Origin: Pseudomonadales bacterium
GTDB lineage: Bacteria > Pseudomonadota > Gammaproteobacteria > Pseudomonadales > Pseudohongiellaceae
Reading direction: 5' to 3'
DNA length: 62,750 bases
NCBI GenBank assembly: GCA_028281635.1
Contig: JANQJM010000076.1
Coordinates: 1 to 62,750, forward strand
The notes beneath the pieces are model-generated. The model did not search any database, had not been told where the DNA came from, and saw only the letters and a list, made by a program, of their open reading frames with translations. A program made the translations under genes and the position numbers. Below, piece after piece: positions 44,535-53,664 of the stretch (the stretch's first letter is position 1; each line of letters begins with the position of its first letter).

Positions 44535-46820
44535 CTAGCTGGCTTGCTGCTGCAACATTGAGTCAATTAAGCCTGGCAACTCTTCTATATCATAGGGCTT
44601 GGAGATACAGATTACATTGCTTTCGCCTTCTACCCGATCCTTCAACATCTTTTCCGCGTATCCGGTGGCCAGTAGGACAGGGATTGGTTTTATACTCTGG
44701 ATTTTTTTGGCCATTTCCACACCGGTCATGCCGCCTGGCATGATGATATCGGAGAACACCAGATCGATGTTCCGGTGTTTTTGAAACTGTTCGAGCCCTT
44801 TGTTGCCGTTTTCTGCAAGTAACACCTGGTAACCAGCGTCCAATAGAGTCTGACTTGCAATATCCCTCACGTCATCGTCATCTTCTACAACCAGAATAGT
44901 TCCGTTGTAGCTCATGAGATCTGCATCATCTTCATACAAACCGGCATCCTGCTCCAATTCTTCGTGCACCAGGGGCAAAACCAGAACAAACGTTGCACCC
45001 TCACCAGGTGCGCTTTCAACTCGGATACTACCGCCCGATTGCTGCAGAAAACCATAAGCCGTACTCAGGCCGAAGCCGGTTCCTTTTCCGCGTTCTTTCG
45101 TTGTGAAAAAGGGATCAAAGATTTTTTCCTGAATGTCCAATGGAACTCCGGAACCGGTATCTGCAAAGATGAGTTCCAGGTATTCACCGGTTGCTTCCTC
45201 TTCCTCATGGCTTGCGCCCAGTTTTATTACCGGGCTTTCGTCGAGTACCACTCTTCGGCTTCCTATAGTCAAGGTTCCACCTTCAGGCATGGCATCACGG
45301 GCATTAAGGCAAAGATTGATCACTACGTTTTCAAACTGGCTGCGATCAATCATCACCGCAGCAGATGACTCATCAAATCTGAATCTGACCTCGATCTGCT
45401 CACCAAGAATACGTTGCAGGAATTTGTTCATGTCCAGCAACAGCTTCTTGAGATCTGTCAATTCATTCTGCAGTGACTGCTCACGGGAATAGCTCAAGAG
45501 GCGGCTGTTCAGATCGGCCCCGCTTTTTGCGGCGGACATAATTTTGTCCACTAACTCGACACCATTGCCTTCGGTATTCCTGAAATACCGACGCTTGAGA
45601 AATTGCAGGTTGCCAAGTATCACCGTGAGCAAGTTATTAAAGTCGTGGGCAACACCCCCAGTTATTCGACCCATCGCTTCCATCTTTTGAGACTGCACCA
45701 GTTTCGCTTCCATATCTTTGCGCTGCGTCTCATCTGTAAAACTAAGGACCGCGCCAATGAGCGATTCGTCTTTCTTTATCGGACGACAGGCAAAGCTGAC
45801 GGGAAGCAGTTGATGATCTGCACCGGAGAACAGTCCTTGCACTCCCTCGACAGCAGCGCCTTCGTTGACACAAGAACTCAATACACGACGCGTCTCAGCC
45901 TCGAGGCCTGTCACCGTTGTGCTCTTGCACAACAAGCCCACTGCATTTTGATTCAGCGTGTCCAGCTCTGAGTAATTCAACATAGCTAGTGCTGCGGGAT
46001 TGATGAAAGTAATGTTGCCTCTACTATTGATTCCCAAAATGCCCTCACCGATAGCATCCAGTAACAGCAGTTTCTCTTCGTTTGCCTCCCGTAGTTTGTG
46101 ATCTGAAAGTTGTTTGGCTTCTATCAGGCGTTCTTCGCGATCGATTCGTTCCAGCAATTCCGCTTCTTTGTCTTTGAGGGTTCGCTCATCCCGAATCAGA
46201 TCCTCACGCAGCTTTTGCACTAGCATATCTGCTCGGGTGGCGCGCAAGCGGTCCCGATAGATGTGTAGAGCCACTAAAGAAGCAACCGCGACTAACACCA
46301 CATAGCCGGCTGCAATCTGCAGATTTCGTTCCTCTCCCAGGTAGATCAGGTGCGCTACCTGTCCGCAGGTGGCGGTGATGGCGAGGGTGAAGAATGCTTC
46401 CCGACAGGGCCCATAGTAGATGGCTGCTGTAAAGATGATGAAAGTGGGCCATGAGAGTAGTGCCCCTCGGGGCGCATCAAATTCAACCAGGGTGGGATGC
46501 ATCAACCAGGTGGTGCCCCAGATACATCCAGATATCAGGGCGGAAGCGATTATTAATGCAGCAGTAGATTTGAGATTGTCACTGTATCCCAGGACGCGAT
46601 CCGAAAAGTAAATGATCGCGGCCCTGCTGACGCAGAGGGCAACTGTCCCACCGATCCACAGGTAAGCGGTCGATTCATAGTTACCGGTAGCGAATACGAC
46701 GAATAGAAAGAGCACAATAGCTGCCAGCGCGTCCACGCCAGTGAACAGCAGGAGATTCGGCAGCAGGTCCTGAATCTGCCTGTCTCTTACAACGGAACTG
46801 GGAATTCTATGCTCATTCAT
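44535..46820 (-). CDS. Hybrid sensor histidine kinase with response-regulator domain
   Basis: This 761-residue membrane kinase has about five to six hydrophobic segments in residues 20-185. A coiled-coil (about 190-250) follows, then a PAS domain (about 250-365, AIGEGILGINSRGNITFINPAALAML), a HisKA-like dimerisation domain with phospho-acceptor His392 (GGVAHDFNNLLTVI), HATPase (about 480-615; N box NLCLNARDAM, G1 DTGSGV, G2 GKGTGFGLST) and a receiver domain (640-760; EDDDD, phospho-acceptor Asp691 in FSDIIMPG, Lys741). There is no partner regulator gene beside it, so output probably goes through another protein. It sits between rlmB and rpsF on the opposite strand, breaking the conserved order. 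Confidence 0.93.
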   Translation of the reverse strand: MNEHRIPSSVVRDRQIQDLLPNLLLFTGVDALAAIVLFLFVVFATGNYESTAYLWIGGTVALCVSRAAIIYFSDRVLGYSDNLKSTAALIIASALISGCIWGTTWLMHPTLVEFDAPRGALLSWPTFIIFTAAIYYGPCREAFFTLAITATCGQVAHLIYLGEERNLQIAAGYVVLVAVASLVALHIYRDRLRATRADMLVQKLREDLIRDERTLKDKEAELLERIDREERLIEAKQLSDHKLREANEEKLLLLDAIGEGILGINSRGNITFINPAALAMLNYSELDTLNQNAVGLLCKSTTVTGLEAETRRVLSSCVNEGAAVEGVQGLFSGADHQLLPVSFACRPIKKDESLIGAVLSFTDETQRKDMEAKLVQSQKMEAMGRITGGVAHDFNNLLTVILGNLQFLKRRYFRNTEGNGVELVDKIMSAAKSGADLNSRLLSYSREQSLQNELTDLKKLLLDMNKFLQRILGEQIEVRFRFDESSAAVMIDRSQFENVVINLCLNARDAMPEGGTLTIGSRRVVLDESPVIKLGASHEEEEATGEYLELIFADTGSGVPLDIQEKIFDPFFTTKERGKGTGFGLSTAYGFLQQSGGSIRVESAPGEGATFVLVLPLVHEELEQDAGLYEDDADLMSYNGTILVVEDDDDVRDIASQTLLDAGYQVLLAENGNKGLEQFQKHRNIDLVFSDIIMPGGMTGVEMAKKIQSIKPIPVLLATGYAEKMLKDRVEGESNVICISKPYDIEELPGLIDSMLQQQAS

Positions 46821-47115
46821 TGCTTTATTTTGCCATTGCCGGATTGATACTCATAAAGAGTTTTAACTAAATGGCTTGTTCGGAATCTCCGGCTGCCAAT
46901 CTGTGGGAAAGTTTCGCATCATTTGCACCCAATATCCGCCAGAACTTGCCAGAATTTTTGGAAGTGGGCTATTCGTCACTAAAATTGCTGATATGAGAAG
47001 AATTATTAGCAGACGGGATTCTTGCTTGTGTCACTGTGCCAGCGTTGGTAACGATGGCGGCGGATTTGAACGCTGCCTGGAGGCCATGCCTATCTCATCA
47101 TGATTCCACCGATGC
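46821..47115. other. Gap between the histidine kinase gene and the rpsF promoter, nothing firm
   Basis: The kinase gene and the rpsF operon diverge from this gap. Apart from the rpsF promoter at its right end I see no tRNA-like, repeat or convincing coding signal. A 75-codon open frame at 46876-47103 has no ribosome site and an unlikely cysteine-rich composition. Confidence 0.5.
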
Positions 47116-47144
47116 TTGCATGTAGCCCCCATATTCTCTAGAAT
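47116..47144 (+). promoter_or_regulatory. Sigma-70 promoter of the rpsF operon
   Basis: TTGCAT (47116-47121) and TAGAAT (47139-47144) are exactly 17 bases apart. The start near 47151 leaves a GC-rich leader of about 97 bases before rpsF, where the S6:S18 leader control RNA known from other bacteria could form; I could not confirm its motif. Confidence 0.65.
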
Positions 47145-47247
47145 CCCCGCTCTTTTGTTGGCCCGGCCCCGGCTGAGCCCCACATAACTCCTTGCTTCAC
47201 CACGCGCGCCAGCGTTTGATGGGAAGCCTGAACCAAGAGGAGTCTCT

Positions 47248-47778
47248 ATGAGACACTATGAAGTGGTATTCCTGGTGCACCCTGATCAATCAGAGCAGGT
47301 GCCTGGAATGATTGAACGCTACACCCAGTTAATGACCGATAGTGGCGGCCGAGTTCACCGGATGGAGGACTGGGGTCGTCGTCAGCTAGCTTACCCGATC
47401 AATAAGATTCACAAGGCGCACTACGTCATGATGAATATTGAATGTGGTGGCGAAACCCTCGAAGAACTTTCTACTCTATTCCGCTACAACGATGCGGTGT
47501 TGCGTAATCTAGTGATCAAACGCAAGGATGCTGTCACGGAAGAATCGTTGATTCTCAAGCAAGAGCGTGAGAGCAAAGAACGCAAAGCGCGTGCAGAACA
47601 GAAGCGCAAGGAAGAAGAGGTTGCCGCAGCAGAAGCTGCTGCCAAGACAGATGATGTAGAACTTAAGGCTGATGCCGCCGAAGAAGCGCCGGCCGCAGAA
47701 GCTGCTACTGAAGAAGTTGCCGAAGCACCTGCCGAAGACGCCGCCGCTGATGACGCGGACACAGATAAAGCTGAATAA
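47248..47778 (+). CDS. rpsF: Small ribosomal subunit protein bS6
   Basis: This 176-residue 30S protein binds S18 and 16S rRNA. The core (1-100) is standard: [56 protein letters not shown] and [19 protein letters not shown]. After a basic helix ([18 protein letters not shown]) comes a 45-residue Ala/Glu tail ending DADTDKAE. E. coli bS6 has a short variable acidic tail that RimK extends; here a long acidic tail is encoded. GAGGAG lies 8 bases before the ATG. Confidence 0.96.
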   Translation: MRHYEVVFLVHPDQSEQVPGMIERYTQLMTDSGGRVHRMEDWGRRQLAYPINKIHKAHYVMMNIECGGETLEELSTLFRYNDAVLRNLVIKRKDAVTEESLILKQERESKERKARAEQKRKEEEVAAAEAAAKTDDVELKADAAEEAPAAEAATEEVAEAPAEDAAADDADTDKAE

Positions 47779-47809
47779 GCTGAAACAGAATTCTTAATAG
47801 GAAAACACC

Positions 47810-48040
47810 ATGGCTCGTTATTTTCGTCGACGTAAGTTCTGCAAATTCACCGCAGAAGGCACCAAAGAAATCGACTACAAAGATCTCGAAACACTGAAGG
47901 CCTATGTGTCAGAAACTGGCAAGATCGTACCTAGCCGTATAACAGGTACCAAGGCGCGCTACCAGCGACAATTGGCAACCGCAATTAAGAGAGCTCGTTA
48001 CCTGGCACTGATTCCTTATACTGATAGTCATCAGGTTTAA
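47810..48040 (+). CDS. rpsR: Small ribosomal subunit protein bS18
   Basis: This 76-residue 30S protein forms a dimer with bS6. The sequence [67 protein letters not shown] is complete and typical. An AGGA site precedes the ATG. It follows rpsF by 31 bases, in the conserved order. Confidence 0.97.
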   Translation: MARYFRRRKFCKFTAEGTKEIDYKDLETLKAYVSETGKIVPSRITGTKARYQRQLATAIKRARYLALIPYTDSHQV

Positions 48041-48071
48041 GCAGTCACTTACGAGGTTTTAAGGAAACATA

Positions 48072-48899
48072 ATGCGCGGTCTAGCTGAATATGTGATGAC
48101 CGGCCGCAGACAGGCCATTATCGCCGTTGTGCTTCTGGGTCTGATACCACTGGTGAATCTGTTGAGTCCGGTGGTTGTAGGATTGGTAATCCTACGCAAA
48201 GGTTTGAGCGAAGGAACAATAATTTTCGCTTGGGCCGTTTTGCCGTTGATTGGTTGGGCAACAGCAGTTGGGGATCTGGTTCCTCTGATCATGTTGCTTG
48301 GTGTCACCGGCTTGGGACTCTTGTTGAGAGAAACTGAGTCCTGGGAGTTCACGCTGCTGGCAGCCATCGTTGTTGGCATTTGTGTTGAATTCTATTTTCG
48401 ATTACAGCCCGCAGTGCTGGATGTACTGATGTTGCAGGTAGAAGATTATCTGCAGAACAACGGGCAGCAGGATCTGGCAATCGAAGACATAAGAAGGGTA
48501 ATGACCAGCGTTATTGGCGCGGTCTACATGTTTCTCTCAATTGTTTTGTTAATGCTGTCACGTTGGATGCAGGCAGCATTGTTCAATCCAGGTGGATTTC
48601 AGAAGGAATTCCATAGTTTAAGGATTGAACAAAGAGTCGCACTCGTTTTGCTTGCGGCGATGTTGTTATCCACCTTCGAAGTGATTATCCCTTCGAGTTG
48701 GGTGCTGTATTTGGTACTGCCTTTGGTGTTTTCTGGTATTGCACTGGTTCACGCTACGGTAGAGAAGAAGAAGTTATCCAGCATGTGGCTGGTAACTTTT
48801 TACATACTGTTAATGCTTCCGGTTGTAGTGCAATTGCTGATCCTGGCGGCACTGGTAGACAGCTGGTACGATTTTCGATCGCGACTGCAGAATAGTTAG
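48072..48899 (+). CDS. DUF2232 membrane protein
   Basis: This 275-residue inner-membrane protein has about eight hydrophobic segments and the YybS/DUF2232 features: an N-terminal MTGRRQAIIAVVLLGLIPLVNLLSPVVVGLVILRKG and later LFNPGGFQKEFHSLRIEQRVALVLL. It sits between rpsR and rplI exactly as in Pseudomonas (there an uncharacterised gene). Function unknown. AAGGA stands 7 bases before the ATG at 48072. Confidence 0.87.
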   Translation: MRGLAEYVMTGRRQAIIAVVLLGLIPLVNLLSPVVVGLVILRKGLSEGTIIFAWAVLPLIGWATAVGDLVPLIMLLGVTGLGLLLRETESWEFTLLAAIVVGICVEFYFRLQPAVLDVLMLQVEDYLQNNGQQDLAIEDIRRVMTSVIGAVYMFLSIVLLMLSRWMQAALFNPGGFQKEFHSLRIEQRVALVLLAAMLLSTFEVIIPSSWVLYLVLPLVFSGIALVHATVEKKKLSSMWLVTFYILLMLPVVVQLLILAALVDSWYDFRSRLQNS

Positions 48900-48950
48900 A
48901 GAGTAGCTTTCAGTTCTGGCAGCGCAAAGAAAGACAAAGAGGGTGAAAAA

Positions 48951-49547
48951 ATGAACGTAATCTTGCTGGAAAAAATTGGCAAGCTTGGAGAAATCGGCGA
49001 TACCGCATCGGTCAAGTCCGGTTATGCGCGGAACTTCTTGTTCCCGCAAGGCAAAGCCATTCCAGCTACCAAGGAAAATCTTGCCGAGTTCGAACAGCGC
49101 AAAGCCGAACTGATGGCGGCACACAATGAGAAGGTAGCCGTTGCTCAGGGTAGAGCGGGCAAAGTAAACGGTGCCAAGCTCACTATTGAGGTGAATGCCA
49201 GCGACGAGGGTAAGTTATTCGGGTCCGTGGGCACCAGAGATATTGCTGATGCCCTGAATGCCCAGACCGGCAGTGATCTGCAGAAGAGCGAAGTATTGAT
49301 GCCTCACGGTGTTATTCGTGAACTGGGAGATTACGAGCTGCAGCTTGATCTTGGCTACGATGTCACAGCGGATATCAGTGTCTCAGTCGTTGGTCTGCAG
49401 TCTGCAGCAGGCGTTGATGCCGACGGCAGCATCATCGAAGAGATCGATGAGGCGGAAGCTGCGGCAGTAGAAGAGGCTGAGCAGACTGAAGTTGCAGAGG
49501 CACCAGTCGAGGAAGCGGAAGCAGAGAAACCGGCGGCTGACGCCTAG
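48951..49547 (+). CDS. rplI: Large ribosomal subunit protein bL9
   Basis: This 198-residue 50S protein binds 23S rRNA domain V. The N-terminal part MNVILLEKIGKLGEIGDTASVKSGYARNFLFPQGKAIPAT is canonical, then the long helix and the C-domain with LFGSVGTRDIADAL and MPHGVIRELGDYELQLDLGYDV. Past residue about 150 it has an unusual 45-residue acidic Glu/Ala tail (to KPAADA) resembling the tail of bS6 encoded two genes upstream. Family length is usually about 150. Confidence 0.96.
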   Translation: MNVILLEKIGKLGEIGDTASVKSGYARNFLFPQGKAIPATKENLAEFEQRKAELMAAHNEKVAVAQGRAGKVNGAKLTIEVNASDEGKLFGSVGTRDIADALNAQTGSDLQKSEVLMPHGVIRELGDYELQLDLGYDVTADISVSVVGLQSAAGVDADGSIIEEIDEAEAAAVEEAEQTEVAEAPVEEAEAEKPAADA

Positions 49548-49602
49548 TACCGACCCATAAGCCAATCAGCCGCTCGCAGTGTCCAGAGTGGCTCGAACAA
49601 CG

Positions 49603-49641
49603 AAGCACCATTCTGTAGTACACTCAGATGGTGCTTTTTTT
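49603..49641 (+). terminator. Rho-independent terminator after rplI
   Basis: AAGCACCAT (49603-49611) pairs with ATGGTGCTT (49628-49636) and runs into a T-tract. It lies 55 bases after the rplI stop and closes the rpsF-rpsR-DUF2232-rplI operon. dnaB begins 33 bases later. Confidence 0.85.
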
Positions 49642-49673
49642 ATTGCCTGAATATTCGCTAATTTTTCCTTCTG

Positions 49674-51095
49674 ATGTCTGAAACCTACGAACCCAGTGGT
49701 CCCTCCAGCTCGTCTTCCTCGACGTCCAGTAACCTGACCACTTTGAAAGTGCCACCCCATTCCGTGGAAGCGGAACAAGCGGTGTTGGGCGGCCTGATGT
49801 TGGATAACAGTGAATGGGACAATATTGCCGACGTACTGCTTCCCGAAGATTTCTATCGCGCCGAGCATCAATTGATATACAAGATGATGATGCAACAAAG
49901 CGAAGCCAACAGTCCGATTGATGTGGTGACGCTGGTTGAGGCTCTGAACAGCCTGGGTGAACTGGCTACCGCTGGCGGCATCGATTACCTGAGTGAACTA
50001 GCCGGTAATGCGCGGGGTACTGCCAATATCCAGGCTTATGCAGACATTATTCGCGAACGGGCCATCCTGCGTCGCTTGATCAGCGTAGCTAACGGCATCG
50101 CCGATTCGGGTTACAACACCGGAGGTAAGAAAGCCGCTGCAATTCTGGACGAAGCGGAGCAGCAGGTTTTCAATATTGCTGATGAGCGCCCCCAGGATCA
50201 GGGCCCGGTGTTTATTAATCCGCTGCTGGCGAAAGCTGTTGATCGCATCGATGAATTGGCAGGTTCAGATGGAGATCTCACGGGATTATCCAGTGGCTAC
50301 AAAGATCTGGATGAGATGACCTCTGGTTGGCAAAAATCGGATCTGGTCATCGTCGCCGGCAGACCCTCTATGGGTAAAACTGCCTTCGCCATGAATCTGG
50401 TAGAGCATGCCATTCTCAACGGCGATCACCCAGCGCTGGTATTCAGTCTGGAGATGCCAGCGGAGAGTTTGATCTTTCGTTTGCTTTCTTCTATCGGCAA
50501 GATTGATCAAAGCAAATTGCGAACCGGTAATCTGAGCGAAGATGATTGGCCTGGATTCAATGATGCTGTCGGAAAGTTAAAAGACCGCCCGCTGTTTATT
50601 GATGACAGTCCGGGCATCAGTCCCATGGAAATGCGCTCACGAGCGCGTCGCATAGTGCGAGAACACGGTGCTATCGGAATGATCGTGGTGGACTATTTGC
50701 AACTCATGCAGATTAAAGGCACTTCTGAAAATCGAGTAAATGAAATTTCTGAAATCTCTCGCTCACTGAAACTACTGGCGAGAGAATTCGAATGTCCGGT
50801 TATCGCGTTGTCGCAGCTCAATCGTGGATTGGAACAGCGGCCTAATAAACGGCCCGTCATGTCTGATCTGCGTGAATCGGGTGCTATAGAACAAGATGCT
50901 GATGTCATTACCTTCATCTATCGTGATGAGGTGTATAACGAAGACTCACCGGACAAAGGCATTGCTGAGATCATCATAGGCAAGCAGCGAAATGGACCAA
51001 TAGGTACGGTGAGGCTTAGCTATCTTGGCCATTTCACCCGTTTCGAGAATTTTGCTCAGCCTCGCTATGACGAGAGTTACACTCACGGAATGTAG
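49674..51095 (+). CDS. dnaB: Replicative DNA helicase DnaB
   Basis: This 473-residue hexameric helicase unwinds the replication fork. It has the N-terminal domain (about 25-130: VPPHSVEAEQAVLGGLMLDN, RAEHQLIYKMM), a linker, and the RecA-like ATPase with GRPSMGKTAFAMN (Walker A), EMPAESLIFRLLSSIGKIDQ, MIVVDYLQLMQ (Walker B) and LRESGAIEQDADVITFIYRDEVY. A Ser-rich N-tail (to about 22) is an addition. It lacks a good ribosome site. It starts just after the rplI terminator and is followed by alr. Confidence 0.97.
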   Translation: MSETYEPSGPSSSSSSTSSNLTTLKVPPHSVEAEQAVLGGLMLDNSEWDNIADVLLPEDFYRAEHQLIYKMMMQQSEANSPIDVVTLVEALNSLGELATAGGIDYLSELAGNARGTANIQAYADIIRERAILRRLISVANGIADSGYNTGGKKAAAILDEAEQQVFNIADERPQDQGPVFINPLLAKAVDRIDELAGSDGDLTGLSSGYKDLDEMTSGWQKSDLVIVAGRPSMGKTAFAMNLVEHAILNGDHPALVFSLEMPAESLIFRLLSSIGKIDQSKLRTGNLSEDDWPGFNDAVGKLKDRPLFIDDSPGISPMEMRSRARRIVREHGAIGMIVVDYLQLMQIKGTSENRVNEISEISRSLKLLAREFECPVIALSQLNRGLEQRPNKRPVMSDLRESGAIEQDADVITFIYRDEVYNEDSPDKGIAEIIIGKQRNGPIGTVRLSYLGHFTRFENFAQPRYDESYTHGM

Positions 51096-51119
51096 TAATA
51101 CCAGGCCTAAGAACTTCCC

Positions 51120-52268
51120 ATGACTATTGCAAGCCGTCGCGCCTGGGCGACCATCGATCTCAACGCCCTGCGCAAGAATCTCACTCGCGTGCGTTCTCTG
51201 TGTCCAACTTCCAAGATCTATCCGGTCATTAAATCCAACGCGTATGGTCACGGTGTGGCCGAGGCTGCCGCAGCGGTTAAGAATAGTCATACCAATATTG
51301 CAGGTTATGGTGTCGCTACAGTGGATGAAGCAATTAGTCTGCGAGAACTGGATCCGGAGCTGCCTATTCTATTGCTTAATGGTTTCATGACAGCGGAAGA
51401 GCTGAAGGAGTGTTTGCATCTGCGAGTGGAACCGGTAGTGCATAGCGATTATCAGGTTCAACTTATCGAAGCGCTTTTCACGGATGAAATCCTGGGCGAT
51501 CAACGTAAGTTTTGGATCAAATACAACACCGGCATGAACCGTTTGGGCATGGATCGGGAGCTGAGCCGGGAGAGTTATCTCAAACTGCTGGGGTTTCCCG
51601 GCACAGAGTTGGTGTTGATGTCTCACCTCGCTTGCGCCGATGATCCGGACAATGAAAAGTTTGCCGGGTTTACCCATCAGCAACTCAATGATTTGCTGAG
51701 CCTGCGCGGTGAGCTGGTTGCCAGCAGTCATCGTGATGTGCCCAGCAGTATGGCAGCGTCAGCAGGTATTCTGCATTGGCCTGATTCCCATTTAGATATA
51801 GTAAGACCCGGGGTCATGCTGTATGGCAGCTCGCCGATGGCGAATGAAACCGGGGAAGAGCTGGGCTTGCAAGCCGTGATGACATTGTCGTCACGCCTTA
51901 TCACCATTCGCACCCTGCAGGCTGGAGATAGTATCGGTTACGGCGCGACCTATGTATGTGACAGGGAAACCAAGGTCGGTACAGTATCGATTGGCTACGG
52001 TGATGGTTATCCTCGCAGCGCCGAGAATGGCACGCCTGTCATAGTCAAGACGGCTGCCGGCAATACTCGCACCCGACTCATTGGCAGAGTATCCATGGAT
52101 ATGATTACCATTGATCTGACCGGGATAGACGATGTGCAGATTGATGATGAGGTTGTGCTTTGGGGGGATGGGCTCTGCGCCGATGAGGTGGCTCGTTCGA
52201 CCGGGACCATTTCTTACGAATTGTTTTGCAAAGTCACCTCTCGTGTGCCATTTGAATATAAGAACTAA
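51120..52268 (+). CDS. alr: Alanine racemase
   Basis: This 382-residue PLP enzyme makes D-alanine for peptidoglycan. The PLP lysine is in YPVIKSNAYGHGV (about residue 39). Other landmarks are YNTGMNRLGMD, SAGILHWPDSHLDIVRPGVMLYGSSP, the second catalytic tyrosine in IGYGATYVCDRE, VSIGYGDGYPRS and VSMDMITIDLT. It follows dnaB by 24 bases as in related species, and precedes radA by 19 bases. Confidence 0.96.
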   Translation: MTIASRRAWATIDLNALRKNLTRVRSLCPTSKIYPVIKSNAYGHGVAEAAAAVKNSHTNIAGYGVATVDEAISLRELDPELPILLLNGFMTAEELKECLHLRVEPVVHSDYQVQLIEALFTDEILGDQRKFWIKYNTGMNRLGMDRELSRESYLKLLGFPGTELVLMSHLACADDPDNEKFAGFTHQQLNDLLSLRGELVASSHRDVPSSMAASAGILHWPDSHLDIVRPGVMLYGSSPMANETGEELGLQAVMTLSSRLITIRTLQAGDSIGYGATYVCDRETKVGTVSIGYGDGYPRSAENGTPVIVKTAAGNTRTRLIGRVSMDMITIDLTGIDDVQIDDEVVLWGDGLCADEVARSTGTISYELFCKVTSRVPFEYKN

Positions 52269-52287
52269 CTCTATCGTCTAACACCAA

Positions 52288-53661
52288 ATGGCGAAATCGA
52301 AAATAGCTTTTGTCTGTACCGAATGCGGCGCTGAACATGGTCAGTGGCAGGGTCAATGTTCGTCCTGCAAGGCGTGGAACACGCTCACGCAAATTAATCT
52401 CGGCAGCTCTTCTTCACCGGCGACTAAAGCTGAATTTCGACGCAAGGGCTATGCAGGCGAGCAGTCCAATGTGCAGACGCTATCGGAAATCGATGTGCAG
52501 TCATTACCAAGATTTTCCAGCACCATTGGCGAACTTGACCGGGTGTTGGGAGGAGGTCTGGTTCCCGGTTCGGTGGTACTGATTGGCGGCAATCCTGGAG
52601 CCGGCAAGAGCACCTTGCTCTTGCAGATCATGTGCTTGTTGGCTGATGCACAAAAATCCGCTCTCTATGTCACCGGTGAAGAATCTCTGCAACAAGTAGG
52701 TATGCGTGCTCAGCGACTGGGCTTACCGAAAGACGATCTGAAGATGTTGGCGGAAACCAACGTCGAGCAAATTACCCAGGCGGCTCAGGAACACAGTCCG
52801 GAGTTGCTGGTTGTAGATTCCATTCAAGTGATGCATAGCGCCGATGTTCCCTCAGCACCGGGCAGCGTTTCGCAGGTACGGGAGTGCGCCGCTTACCTTA
52901 TTCAATATGCGAAACAAACCAACACCGTATTGTTCCTGGTTGGACACGTTACCAAGGAAGGCAATCTGGCTGGTCCGAAGGTGCTGGAGCATATGATTGA
53001 TTGCTTCATCATGCTGGAGGGCGGCACAGACAGTAAGTATCGCATCCTGCGAAGTCAGAAAAACCGATTTGGTGCTGTCAACGAACTTGGCGTGTTTGCC
53101 ATGACTGAGCAAGGCATGAGGGAAGTGAAAAATCCTTCGGCGATTTTTCTTGCCCGTACTGAAGAAGACAGCGCAGGTTCTCTGGTCATGGTGCTCTGGG
53201 AAGGAACTCGCCCACTGTTGGTGGAGATTCAGGCACTGGTCGATAGCAGCCCGCTAGGCAATCCACGGCGAGTAGCTGTGGGTTTGGAACAGAATCGTTT
53301 AGCCATGTTGTTGGCCGTACTGCATCGCCATGGCGGTTTATACATGGCCGATCAAGATGTCTTCGTGAATGTGGTAGGGGGCGTCAAAGTGAGTGAAACC
53401 AGTGCCGACCTCGCGCTGCTGCTGGCAATTGTTTCCAGTTTCAAAGATTCGGCCATCGATAAGCGCACAGTCGTATTTGGAGAAGTTGGACTCGCCGGTG
53501 AAATCCGTCCAGTGCCTGGAGGCCAGGAACGTTTGCAAGAGGCCGCCAAGCACGGCTTCACTCGCGCCATCGTGCCTAAAGCCAATGTGCCCAAGGCAAA
53601 GATTGATGGCCTGGAGATCGTCGGTGTTACCAAGATTTCTCAGGCACTGGATGCGCTTTGA
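52288..53661 (+). CDS. radA: DNA repair protein RadA
   Basis: This 457-residue RecA-family ATPase/helicase acts in branch migration. It has the N-terminal zinc finger (CTECGAEHGQWQGQCSSC), Walker A GGNPGAGKSTLLLQ, the diagnostic SQKNRFGAVNELG (KNRFG), and the C-terminal Lon-protease-like domain with VGGVKVSETSADLALLLAI and FGEVGLAGEIRPVPGG. Length is normal. Its stop lies only 3 bases from that of the convergent MFS gene. Confidence 0.96.
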   Translation: MAKSKIAFVCTECGAEHGQWQGQCSSCKAWNTLTQINLGSSSSPATKAEFRRKGYAGEQSNVQTLSEIDVQSLPRFSSTIGELDRVLGGGLVPGSVVLIGGNPGAGKSTLLLQIMCLLADAQKSALYVTGEESLQQVGMRAQRLGLPKDDLKMLAETNVEQITQAAQEHSPELLVVDSIQVMHSADVPSAPGSVSQVRECAAYLIQYAKQTNTVLFLVGHVTKEGNLAGPKVLEHMIDCFIMLEGGTDSKYRILRSQKNRFGAVNELGVFAMTEQGMREVKNPSAIFLARTEEDSAGSLVMVLWEGTRPLLVEIQALVDSSPLGNPRRVAVGLEQNRLAMLLAVLHRHGGLYMADQDVFVNVVGGVKVSETSADLALLLAIVSSFKDSAIDKRTVVFGEVGLAGEIRPVPGGQERLQEAAKHGFTRAIVPKANVPKAKIDGLEIVGVTKISQALDAL

Positions 53662-53664
53662 GAA

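Noticed and set aside
46876-47103. 75-codon plus-strand ORF before rpsF
   Set aside because: It has a cysteine-rich, unlikely composition and no ribosome site; it runs up to the rpsF promoter.
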